Shown: positions 44,282 to 52,389 of the stretch, one piece after another | Position numbering within the stretch: position 1 is the stretch's first letter | How the letters are laid out: each line of letters opens with the position of its first letter | Source of the DNA: Paramesorhizobium salinisoli | Lineage (GTDB): Bacteria > Pseudomonadota > Alphaproteobacteria > Rhizobiales > Rhizobiaceae | Direction: 5' to 3' | Assembly: GCF_003335045.1 (NCBI RefSeq) | Contig: NZ_QOZG01000006.1 | Location: forward strand, 248,001 to 312,000 | Length of the DNA stretch: 64,000 nt | Program-made: the position numbers and the translations under genes | Notes under the pieces: generated by a model | Database searches by the model: none | What the model was told of the DNA's origin: nothing | The model's input: the letters and a program-made list of their open reading frames with translations, nothing else

Positions 44282-44785
44282 TCAGCGGCGTTTGTGAATT
44301 TGGTGTTTGAGCGCCTGAGGCTCAGGTGACTCAAGCGCCAAATTTGTCCCGCCGGATGCTGCATGCGAATGCTCGCTCTCGCATAGCGAATGATCCGAGA
44401 GCGCACGGATGACGTAGCACTCGCCAATGGTTTCGCCGGTGCAACAGGTGGCGATTCGCGCCAGTTCCGCCTCCAGCCGCCGCAATTGCGCGATGCGCGT
44501 GCGGACCGAGACCAATTGCTCCGTCGCGATCCGGTCGGCGTCGGCACAAGGCCTCTCGGCATGATCGCCGAGATCGATCAACTGGCGGATCGCGTCGATG
44601 GTAAAACCGAGATCGCGGGCATGCCGGATGAAGGCCAGGCGCTCCAGATCGCTCCTGGCGTAGCGCCGCTGATTTCCTTCCGAGCGTTCCGGCGTGTCGA
44701 TCAAGCCCATCTGCTCATAATAGCGGATGGTCGGCACCTTGACGCTTGTGCGCCGGGACAGTTCGCCGATCGAATACATCACCAT
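44282..44785 (-). CDS. MerR-family metal-responsive regulator (ZntR/CadR type)
   Basis: The start at 44785 follows AGAGGA. The 167-residue protein has the MerR helix-turn-helix (YSIGELSRRTSVKVPTIRYYEQMGLI). Cysteines lie at 80, 114, 115 and 123 (ERPCADAD, ATCCTGETIGEC). A Cys at the position equivalent to ZntR C79 marks sensors of divalent metals, in contrast to the Ser of copper sensors. The tail adds C135, H139 and H141. It is divergent from the P-type ATPase with a canonical long-spacer promoter in between. Confidence 0.88.
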   Translation of the reverse strand: MVMYSIGELSRRTSVKVPTIRYYEQMGLIDTPERSEGNQRRYARSDLERLAFIRHARDLGFTIDAIRQLIDLGDHAERPCADADRIATEQLVSVRTRIAQLRRLEAELARIATCCTGETIGECYVIRALSDHSLCESEHSHAASGGTNLALESPEPQALKHQIHKRR

Positions 44786-44793
44786 TTTTCCTC

Positions 44794-44824
44794 TTGAACC
44801 TATAGTCACTGGAGGGTTTAGGGT
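44794..44824 (+). promoter_or_regulatory. MerR-type promoter/operator of the metal ATPase
   Basis: TTGAAC (-35, 44794-44799) and TAGGGT (-10, 44819-44824) are separated by 19 bases instead of 17. The spacer holds an imperfect dyad (ACCTATAGT and CTGGAGGGT). This long spacer, untwisted by metal-bound regulator, is the hallmark of MerR-controlled promoters. Confidence 0.78.
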
Positions 44825-44853
44825 CTTCACGATGGAAAGACAAGAGGTGAACC

Positions 44854-47079
44854 ATGAGTGCCCTGAACACCCTACATGACGCCCCGTCACCGCTGCGCCC
44901 CGCCAACTCCGGGGGAAAGCCGGCCCTGGCGACATCCGGCGCGCAATCGCGCTATCAGGTGAGCGGCATGGATTGCGCGTCCTGCGCGGCCAAGATCGAT
45001 ACCGCAGTCAGGCGCATCAGGGGCGTGGAGGATGTGACCGTCTCGGTCGCCACGCAGAGCATGACAGTCCTCCATCAGGATTCCGTTGCCGCCGGCACCA
45101 TCATGCGGGAGGTGGGCAGATTGGGCTATGGCATCATCCCCTCGGGCGGTGGGGGCACGTCAAACACCGTTGGAGAAGCGGCGAGCCGCCATCACGAGGC
45201 GGGGGGCCATTCCTGGAAGCCGTCGCAACGCGCTGCCCTCATTTTGACTTCCTGCGCAGCACTGCTTGCCGCATATGCGCTGGGGAAAGCCGTCCCGGCC
45301 CTGGAGTCCTGGGCCTTCCTCGCAGCGCTGCTCATCGGCTGGATTCCGATCGCACGGCGCGCCGTCATGGCCACTCTTGCAGGCACGCCCTTCTCCATCG
45401 AAATGCTGATGACGATCGCCGCCATTGGCGCGGTATCGATCGGCGCGACCGAGGAGGCGGCCACCGTCGTTATGTTGTTCCTTGTTGGCGAAATGCTGGA
45501 AGGCATGGCTGCCCGCCGCGCCCGGGCCAGCATTCAGGGGCTCGTCGATCTCGTTCCAAAAACGGCCCTCGTCGAGCGCAATGGCAGGACAACGGTGGTG
45601 CCGGCCACCAGTCTTGTCATCGGCGACGTGATCGTCGTGCGCCCGGGCGACCGGATTGCGGCCGACGGGGAGATTGTCGAAGGATCGAGCGATGTGGACG
45701 AGGCGCCCGTTACAGGCGAAAGTATCCCCCGTCGCAAGGGCCGGAACGATCTGGTCTTCGCCGGCACGATCAGCACCGACGGCGTGCTGAAGGTCCAGGT
45801 TAGCGCGGCGGCAGAGGACAACACGATTGCACGCGTCGTGCGACTGGTCGAGGAAGCCCAGGAAAGCAAGGCGCCGACGGAAAGGTTCATCGCCCGGTTT
45901 TCGCGATATTATACCCCAGCTGTCTTCGCCGTAGCCGTATTGATCGCGGTGCTGCCCCCGCTCGTCATGGGTGCGAGCTGGAATGAATGGATTTACAAGG
46001 GGCTGGCGATCCTGCTGATCGGCTGCCCATGCGCCCTGGTCATCTCCACGCCTGCTGCGGTGGCGGCCGGTCTCGCAGCCGGTGCCCGGCGCGGCCTGCT
46101 GATGAAGGGCGGCGCTGTCCTCGAAAATCTTGGCCGCATCACGGCCGTGGCATTCGACAAGACCGGAACATTGACCGAAGGAAGGCCGACAGTGACGGAT
46201 ATCGTCCCGTTCGGTAGGCAGGCACAAGACGTCCTGTCCATGGCCGCAGCCCTCGAACAGGGCTCCAGCCATCCGCTGGCAACGGCCATCCTGGAAAAGG
46301 CCGGAACTGACGGCGCCCCGATCCCACCCGCCTTTGATGCAAGGGCCGTTTCAGGCAAAGGTGTCGAAGGCAGCGTCGGCGGCGTTCCCGTATTTCTCGG
46401 ATCAAGCCAGGCGGCAGCGGAACGGTGTGTGCTTGCAACGCAACATCTCACCGCCATCGGAGATCTCAACGGCGAGGGAAAGACGGTTTCGGTCCTTCTC
46501 GCGAATGGCGGCGTAGCCGGGCTCATCGCCATGCGGGACGAGGCGAGGGCCGACGCAAAAGCCGGCATCGCCATGCTGCGAGCAAAAGGCATCCGGACTG
46601 TCATGCTGACTGGAGACAATCGTAAGACGGCCGAGGCCATCGCAGTCGGGCTCGGCATCGAGGCCCGGGCCGGACTGCTTCCACAGGACAAGCAGCGGAT
46701 CGTCACAGAACTGCAGAAGGAAGGCTTCAAGGTCGCCAAAGTAGGCGACGGCATCAACGATGCACCGGCGCTCGCGGTGGCCGATATAGGCATCGCGATG
46801 GGAGGCGGCACCGACGTGGCGCTGGAAACCGCCGATGCCGCCATCCTGCACGGCCGGGTGACCGACGTCGCCCGCATGGTGCATCTCTCGCGCTCCGTCA
46901 TGACGAACATCAAGCAGAATATCACCGTTGCCCTCGGCTTGAAGGTCGTGTTCCTTGTCACGACCATCACAGGCGTTACCGGCCTCTGGCCCGCCATCCT
47001 CGCCGACACCGGCGCGACGGTTCTCGTCACCGCCAATGCAATGCGGCTCCTTGGCTGGAAGGGAGCACGGGTCGGGTGA
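44854..47079 (+). CDS. zntA: Zn/Cd/Pb-type heavy-metal P-type ATPase (ZntA/CadA)
   Basis: The 741-residue efflux pump has one N-terminal HMA domain (GMDCASC, C41 and C44), about eight membrane segments, the CPC metal site (C391-P-C393 in GCPCALVISTPAA), the phosphorylated DKTGTLT (D435), and GDGINDAPAL. The last membrane helix has DTGATVLVTANAMRLL, whose acidic residue is typical of zinc/cadmium/lead pumps rather than copper pumps. It sends toxic divalent metal to the periplasm, driven by ATP. The MerR regulator is divergent. Confidence 0.93.
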   Translation: MSALNTLHDAPSPLRPANSGGKPALATSGAQSRYQVSGMDCASCAAKIDTAVRRIRGVEDVTVSVATQSMTVLHQDSVAAGTIMREVGRLGYGIIPSGGGGTSNTVGEAASRHHEAGGHSWKPSQRAALILTSCAALLAAYALGKAVPALESWAFLAALLIGWIPIARRAVMATLAGTPFSIEMLMTIAAIGAVSIGATEEAATVVMLFLVGEMLEGMAARRARASIQGLVDLVPKTALVERNGRTTVVPATSLVIGDVIVVRPGDRIAADGEIVEGSSDVDEAPVTGESIPRRKGRNDLVFAGTISTDGVLKVQVSAAAEDNTIARVVRLVEEAQESKAPTERFIARFSRYYTPAVFAVAVLIAVLPPLVMGASWNEWIYKGLAILLIGCPCALVISTPAAVAAGLAAGARRGLLMKGGAVLENLGRITAVAFDKTGTLTEGRPTVTDIVPFGRQAQDVLSMAAALEQGSSHPLATAILEKAGTDGAPIPPAFDARAVSGKGVEGSVGGVPVFLGSSQAAAERCVLATQHLTAIGDLNGEGKTVSVLLANGGVAGLIAMRDEARADAKAGIAMLRAKGIRTVMLTGDNRKTAEAIAVGLGIEARAGLLPQDKQRIVTELQKEGFKVAKVGDGINDAPALAVADIGIAMGGGTDVALETADAAILHGRVTDVARMVHLSRSVMTNIKQNITVALGLKVVFLVTTITGVTGLWPAILADTGATVLVTANAMRLLGWKGARVG

Positions 47080-47093
47080 TGCGGTGAAAGAAG

Positions 47094-47666
47094 CTATTCG
47101 GGTTTGACCGCACAAAGCCCGCCCGTCGCACGGACGAGAGCCCAGCGATGCAGATCATCAAGGGGAGCTTGGGCGATAGCCGAGGCTACCCATTGGTTGC
47201 ATCGTGCATCGGAGCGATAGGATCCGAATCCTGCAAGATTTTCGAGCAGCACGTCCTGCAATTGATCCAGTTGAATACGGATATTCTTCAAGTCCGGGGA
47301 TGCCCCTGAAGGAGCTTTACCTGCCTCAACCCATTGCCACAACAGCCCGTACTGGACGATCTTGTTGGCTTCGATCTGCGCAGAAAAGAAGCTTTTCACC
47401 CCATCGGGGTCAAGTTTGAATCGCGATGCCTGGGCGGATACGGCATTCAGAACCGCTTGTTCCCTCTTCACATCCTCTACCGCCGCATGAGTGCCCCATT
47501 TGCTCTGCGCAACCTGATCAGCAATGGAGAGGCGCTGTGAAATGGCATCGATCAACGGCGCCAGAGCGTCGGGGGCCGTCCCGGCTCGTGAGGGCATGGG
47601 TGCCAGAACGACTCCCATCAGAAGTATGGACCACCACACTATTCTTTTACCCGGTCGCGTTCGCAT
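47094..47666 (-). CDS. Secreted (gamma-type AroQ) chorismate mutase
   Basis: The 190-residue protein has a signal peptide (hydrophobic stretch after KR, cleavage near SRA-G, about residue 28). The chorismate mutase core follows (LIDAISQRLSIADQVAQSKW, KREQAVLNAVSAQASRFKLDP, FFSAQIEANKIVQYGLLWQW). It converts chorismate to prephenate, but in the periplasm. The biological purpose of periplasmic AroQ is unsettled. The gene is convergent with the metal ATPase and divergent from poxB across a 292-base gap in which I see no other feature. Confidence 0.85.
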   Translation of the reverse strand: MRTRPGKRIVWWSILLMGVVLAPMPSRAGTAPDALAPLIDAISQRLSIADQVAQSKWGTHAAVEDVKREQAVLNAVSAQASRFKLDPDGVKSFFSAQIEANKIVQYGLLWQWVEAGKAPSGASPDLKNIRIQLDQLQDVLLENLAGFGSYRSDARCNQWVASAIAQAPLDDLHRWALVRATGGLCAVKPE

Positions 47667-47958
47667 GCCTCATTCCTCCTGCGGCTTTGCAGAGCAATTT
47701 CCATTCTGCTGCCCCCAATTCAATCATAATCGATGAATAACACGCCGAACTTACTCGCGCCGAACACCGCTTATGCGTAGATTGTCACCTTGAATTGCGA
47801 TTTGCGCCAGGATTAATGGTTTGATTCTGCCTAAAAAATGACATGCATCGAACCACACGATCTTCTTTTTCGCGCTGCATCGCAAAGCAGGCGAGGGATA
47901 TATGGGTACGGAGTAAGCGAATTCTCGATCTTCCATGAAGACTGAATAGGAGACGACG

Positions 47959-49683
47959 ATGCCGACTGTAGCCGATCAAATGGTGGAGACGCTGTATGCC
48001 GCCGGCGTAGAGCGCATCTATGGGATTGTCGGGGATAGCCTGAACGGGTTTACCGACTCGCTGCGCCGGCACGGCAAGATCCGCTGGCTGCATGTTCGTC
48101 ATGAGGAGGTCGCGGCATTCGCTGCGGCAGGTGACGCGCATATCGCGGGTGGCCTGGCGGTCTGCGCTGGAAGCTGCGGCCCAGGCAATCTTCATTTGAT
48201 CAACGGCCTCTTCGACGCGCATCGTTCGCGGGTTCCGGTGGTGGCAATCGCTGCGCATATCCCCTCGTCCGAGATCGGCATGGGCTATTTCCAGGAGACG
48301 CATCCAGAAGAGCTCTTCCGCGAATGCTCCAGCTATTGCGAACTTGTCTCCAGCCCGGCACAGATGCCGCGCGTGCTGGAGATTGCCATTCGCCGCTCAC
48401 TTGCCGAGCGCTGCGTCTCGGTGGTCGTGATTCCCGGCGATGTGGCGCTCAAGGAGATTTCGGAGAAAACCAATCCCGGCGAACGCGGCCTCATACTGCC
48501 AAGACCGACCGTGCTGCCGCCCCAACCCGCTCTGGATCGGCTGGCTGAGCTTCTCAACGCAAGTGCCCGCGTCACCGTTCTGTGCGGGGCAGGCGTCGCA
48601 GGCGCCCATGATGAGGTGCTTCAACTCGCCGGTCGTCTCAAAGCGCCAATTGTTCATGCGCTCAGGGGCAAGGAACATATCGAATGGGACAATCCCTATG
48701 ATGTCGGGATGACCGGGTTGATAGGCTTCTCCTCGGGCTATTATGCCATGGGCGCCTGCGACGCGCTGCTGATGCTGGGTACGGATTTTCCGTACCGACA
48801 ATTCTATCCCAAGGGCATCCGCATAGCGCAGATCGATTTACGGCCGGAGGTCATCGGACGAAGAACCGCCGTCGAGCAGGGACTGGTCGGCGACATTAAG
48901 ACCACAGTCGGCGCGCTTCTTCCCAAGCTGGAAGACAAGCAGGATGACAGGCATCTCCGCGCCTCGGTCGAGCATTATGTCGAGGCCCGCGCCGCGCTGG
49001 ACAAGCTCGCCGTCGGACGGCCCGGCGGACGGCTTCACCCCCAGCATGTCGTGCGGGTAGTGAGCGAGCTGGCCAGCGAAGATGCGATTTTCACGGCCGA
49101 CGTCGGCCTGCCGACGGTGTGGAGCGCGCGCTATCTGAAGATGAACGGCAAGCGTCGGCTGATGGGCAGTTTCTGGCACGGCTCGATGGCGAACGCTATG
49201 CCGCAAGCCATTGGCGCGCAGGCCGCACAACCCGGACGGCAGGTGATTTCGCTCTCCGGCGATGGAGGGTTCACCATGCTGATGGGCGACCTCCTCTCGC
49301 TGAGGCAGCTCAAGCTGCCGGTGAAGATCGTGATTTTCAACAACAGCTCGCTCGGCTTCATCGAGCTTGAACAGAAATCATCTGGTTTCGTCGATTTCGG
49401 CACGGGATTTGAGAACCCCAACTTTGCCGCGATGGCCGAGGCGGTGGGCATCAAGGGCATTCGCATCGAAGACCCTGCCAATCTCGAACAGGGAATTGCC
49501 GATGCGCTGGCTCATGACGGCCCTGTGGTCATCGATGCCGTCGTCGAGCGAATGGAACTGGCCATGCCGCCCAAGGTCACCACCGACATGGCCAAGGGCT
49601 TCACGCTCTACATGCTCAAGGCCGTACTCAACGGACGCGGCGACGAGGTCGTGGAGCTGGCCAAAGCCAATCTGCTGCGCTGA
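47959..49683 (+). CDS. poxB: Pyruvate dehydrogenase (quinone), thiamine-diphosphate enzyme
   Basis: The 574-residue protein fits pyruvate oxidase/PoxB, which converts pyruvate to acetate and CO2 with electrons to quinone. The start [20 protein letters not shown] with the [14 protein letters not shown] catalytic glutamate block, and [11 protein letters not shown] followed by [13 protein letters not shown] (ThDP-binding GDG-NN), are visible. The C-terminus is a short amphipathic-looking tail (KANLLR), as in PoxB membrane docking. A ribosome site AGGAGACGACG precedes the start. Acetolactate synthase is a less likely reading. Confidence 0.9.
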   Translation: MPTVADQMVETLYAAGVERIYGIVGDSLNGFTDSLRRHGKIRWLHVRHEEVAAFAAAGDAHIAGGLAVCAGSCGPGNLHLINGLFDAHRSRVPVVAIAAHIPSSEIGMGYFQETHPEELFRECSSYCELVSSPAQMPRVLEIAIRRSLAERCVSVVVIPGDVALKEISEKTNPGERGLILPRPTVLPPQPALDRLAELLNASARVTVLCGAGVAGAHDEVLQLAGRLKAPIVHALRGKEHIEWDNPYDVGMTGLIGFSSGYYAMGACDALLMLGTDFPYRQFYPKGIRIAQIDLRPEVIGRRTAVEQGLVGDIKTTVGALLPKLEDKQDDRHLRASVEHYVEARAALDKLAVGRPGGRLHPQHVVRVVSELASEDAIFTADVGLPTVWSARYLKMNGKRRLMGSFWHGSMANAMPQAIGAQAAQPGRQVISLSGDGGFTMLMGDLLSLRQLKLPVKIVIFNNSSLGFIELEQKSSGFVDFGTGFENPNFAAMAEAVGIKGIRIEDPANLEQGIADALAHDGPVVIDAVVERMELAMPPKVTTDMAKGFTLYMLKAVLNGRGDEVVELAKANLLR

Positions 49684-49889
49684 GAGACGAGATGCTCGCC
49701 CGTGCATTTGTAGGAGCGGACTGAACTTGTTGGATGCCGGCGCTCAGGCAGACGACCCGATATGGCTCTCGGCAATGCCGATTTGCATCCATTGTATTCA
49801 ACTGGGTGGCGCTCGTAAAACTAAGACGCAATGTATTTGCCATCGCCGGAATCGTGATATCGCAAGGCAAAAACGCATCGAGAAAGATA

Positions 49890-50597
49890 ATGGACGTGCA
49901 TACCTCGGAACAAAAATACCTCTTTACGCCACTGCCCATTCCGACCCTTCCGGTCTCGGGAAGCGATGCGCTGTTTCCGGTTCACCGCATCTATTGCGTC
50001 GGCCGCAATTTTGTCGACCACGCCATCGAGATGGGGCACGACCCCAATCGTGAGCCGCCGTTTTTCTTCCAGAAGAATCCGGACGCGCTGCTGCTTTCAG
50101 GACAGGATTTCCCCTATCCGTCACAGACCAGCGACGTACATCATGAAATCGAACTGGTCGTGGCATTGAGCAAGGGCGGAATCAATATCCCGGTCGAAAA
50201 AGCGCTGGAGCATGTCTATGGCTATGGCGTCGGCCTCGATATGACCCGGCGTGATCTGCAGGGTGAGGCCAAGAAGCTTGGCCGCCCATGGGAACCCGGA
50301 AAATCGTTCGAGGCGTCGGCGCCATGCACGCCGCTCGTCCCCGCTTCGGAAATCGGTCATCCCGAGGCAGGCGCCATCTGGGTCAAGGTGAATGACCAAA
50401 TGCGCCAGAGCGGCGACCTCAACCAGATGATCTGGAAAGTGCCGGAAATGGTTTCCTATCTCTCAAATCTCTTTGAGCTTCAGCCCGGCGACCTGATCTT
50501 CGCAGGCACGCCCGCCGGTGTTGGCGCTGTCGTGCGCGGCGACAGGATTGATGGCGGTATAGACGGGGTCGGCGAGATTCACACCCGCGTCGTGTGA
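49890..50597 (+). CDS. FAH-family hydrolase, fumarylpyruvate-hydrolase-like
   Basis: The start at 49890 (MDVHTSEQ) is set by the domain boundary; in-frame codons upstream give no conserved sequence. The 235-residue protein has FAH-family blocks RIYCVGRNFVDHAIEMG, PPFFFQKNPDALL, HHEIELVVALSKGG (metal-ligand H-E-x-E) and GYGVGLDMTRRDLQ, ending with LIFAGTPAGVGAV. The N-terminal pattern resembles fumarylpyruvate hydrolases of gentisate degradation, but no gentisate dioxygenase lies nearby. The 205 bases before it hold nothing recognisable. Confidence 0.85.
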   Translation: MDVHTSEQKYLFTPLPIPTLPVSGSDALFPVHRIYCVGRNFVDHAIEMGHDPNREPPFFFQKNPDALLLSGQDFPYPSQTSDVHHEIELVVALSKGGINIPVEKALEHVYGYGVGLDMTRRDLQGEAKKLGRPWEPGKSFEASAPCTPLVPASEIGHPEAGAIWVKVNDQMRQSGDLNQMIWKVPEMVSYLSNLFELQPGDLIFAGTPAGVGAVVRGDRIDGGIDGVGEIHTRVV

Positions 50598-50639
50598 TAA
50601 CCCGATAACCGGGCGTTACCGCATGCACGGCAATGCGCG

Positions 50640-51208
50640 ATGCCCGGTCCGATCGGCTCGGTTCAGTGGCTGCTTCGGCAGCCGCAACCTACATTACGCC
50701 CGCGGTGCGGTGGACACGGCACTCCTGAAATGGTGGACGCCCTTTGTGGCATTGGGTGTTCTCATCGGCGTGGTGCTTGCCGGTGTCTCGCCGGGCGCAC
50801 TGCTGACCGCAGTGTTCGGGGTCGTTGCAGCGCTGGTTGCATTGCACATGCTGCTGACGCCGGAGGGAATGCATCTGATGAAAAGCCTCCCGGCCAGGCC
50901 CTTCCAGGCGCTCATGGCAACCATTATCGGGGTGATTTCCATCCTGATGGGCATTGGCGGCGGCACCTTGACCGTTCCCACATTGAGCCTGTGCAATTAT
51001 CCGGTGCGCCGCGCGGTCGGCACGGCATCCGTTATCGGACTGATCATCGCGTTGCCCGGCGCGATCGGCTTCGTGTCAATGGCTGGAACGTGGGCGACCT
51101 TCCACCATTCTCACTGGGCTATGTCAATGGCGCCGGCTTTTCGGCATTTTCCTAGCCATCACCTCGGCAAAGATGCTTTTCGATGTCTACCCTCACTGGA
51201 TTGCCTAA
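50640..51208 (+). pseudogene. Decayed TauE/SafE-family sulfite exporter gene
   Basis: Pieces of a TauE/SafE transporter are readable in different frames. The middle (RGAVDTALLKWWTPFVALGV through VGTASVIGLIIALPGAIGFV) is in one frame. NGWNVGDLPPFSLGYVNGAGF needs a shift near 51070. FLAITSAKMLFDVYPHWIA to TAA 51208 needs another, with family residues missing in between. The N-terminal membrane segments are also absent. The gene cannot make a full transporter. Confidence 0.8.
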
Positions 51209-51359
51209 GCCCAAACTGACGATCCGCCCCTTGGGCATCACCGGCACGATAACTTGGAAAAAAATGCATTAATGGTTGCATTCCTGCTTGATGGCGAACT
51301 AATTGAAATGAGGGGATCGTGGAGGCGATCCACGGGACATTGAAAAGGGAGGACTATTC

Positions 51360-52313
51360 ATGCTGGGCGTAAAAAGGAAACTGTTGGTTGCGGCGGTGGC
51401 GGCAATGTCAGTCGGGTTTGGCGCGGTCGCGGCGAAGTCGCAGGACTTCATCAATATCCTGACGGGTGGAACGAGCGGCGTCTATTATCCGCTGGGGGTC
51501 GCCATGGAGAAGATCTATGCCGATATTCCCGATGCCCGTCCTTCGGTCCAGTCGACCAAGGCATCGATCGAGAACCTCAATTTGATCAACAGCGGTCGTG
51601 GCGAGATCGCCTTCACGCTCGGCGATTCGCTCCGCGACGCCTGGGAGGGCAATGCGGAAGCGGGCTTCGGCAAGAAGCTGGACAAATTGCGCACCATCGC
51701 CGCGATCTACCCGAACTACGTGCAGATCGTCGCCTCCAAGGAGTCCGGCATCAAGACTCTTGCGGACCTCAAGGGCAAACGCCTTTCAGTCGGTGCACCG
51801 AAGTCAGGCACCGAACTCAACGCCCGCACCATTCTCGCGGCGGCCGGACTGAGCTATGAGGATCTGGGCAAGGTCGAATATCTGCCCTTTGCCGAATCGG
51901 TGGAATTGATGAAGAACCGCCAGCTCGATGCGACACTGCAGTCGGCAGGCCTCGGCGTGGCGTCCCTGCGTGACCTCGCCAATTCGGTCGCCATCACGGT
52001 CGTCGAGGTTCCCGCCAATATCGTGAGCAAGATTGGTGCTCCCTACGTGGCCAATACCATCCCCGCCGGAACCTACCAGGGCCAGGACGCGGATGTTCCG
52101 ACAGCGACTGTCATCAATTATCTCGTCACGCGCGAGGATCTCGGGGAGGAACTGGTCTACCAGATGACCAAACGATTCTATGAGAACCTCGATCAGCTTG
52201 CAGCAGCCCATTCGGCGGCGAAGATGATCAAGCTCGACAAGAATTCCATCGTCTCTCCGGTACCGTTACACCCGGGAGCAGCACGCTATTTCAAGGAAAA
52301 GGGGATCGAGTGA
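51360..52313 (+). CDS. TAXI-family TRAP transporter solute receptor
   Basis: The 317-residue protein has a Sec signal peptide (to about residue 27, AAKSQ) and the TAXI-receptor pattern (FINILTGGTSGVYYPLGVAM, STKASIENLNLINSGRGEIAF, GKRLSVGAPKSGTELNARTIL). TAXI receptors deliver ligands, often glutamate-like or dicarboxylate compounds, to a fused TRAP permease. The next gene is exactly such a fused permease. An 11-bp hairpin with a GAAA loop separates them. Confidence 0.9.
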   Translation: MLGVKRKLLVAAVAAMSVGFGAVAAKSQDFINILTGGTSGVYYPLGVAMEKIYADIPDARPSVQSTKASIENLNLINSGRGEIAFTLGDSLRDAWEGNAEAGFGKKLDKLRTIAAIYPNYVQIVASKESGIKTLADLKGKRLSVGAPKSGTELNARTILAAAGLSYEDLGKVEYLPFAESVELMKNRQLDATLQSAGLGVASLRDLANSVAITVVEVPANIVSKIGAPYVANTIPAGTYQGQDADVPTATVINYLVTREDLGEELVYQMTKRFYENLDQLAAAHSAAKMIKLDKNSIVSPVPLHPGAARYFKEKGIE

Positions 52314-52322
52314 TCCCATGTG

Positions 52323-52348
52323 CCTGGGGCGGGGAAACCTGCCTCAGG
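52323..52348 (+). other. Intercistronic GAAA-tetraloop hairpin in the TAXI-TRAP operon
   Basis: CCTGGGGCGGG (52323-52333) and CCTGCCTCAGG (52338-52348) pair over 11 bp including two G-U wobbles. They are closed by the stable tetraloop GAAA (52334-52337). It lies between receptor and permease genes. Only CCTTTTACC follows, so termination would be weak. Confidence 0.72.
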
Positions 52349-52389
52349 ACCTTTTACCGAAATAATAATTTTTCTGGAAAGCGCAGCTG

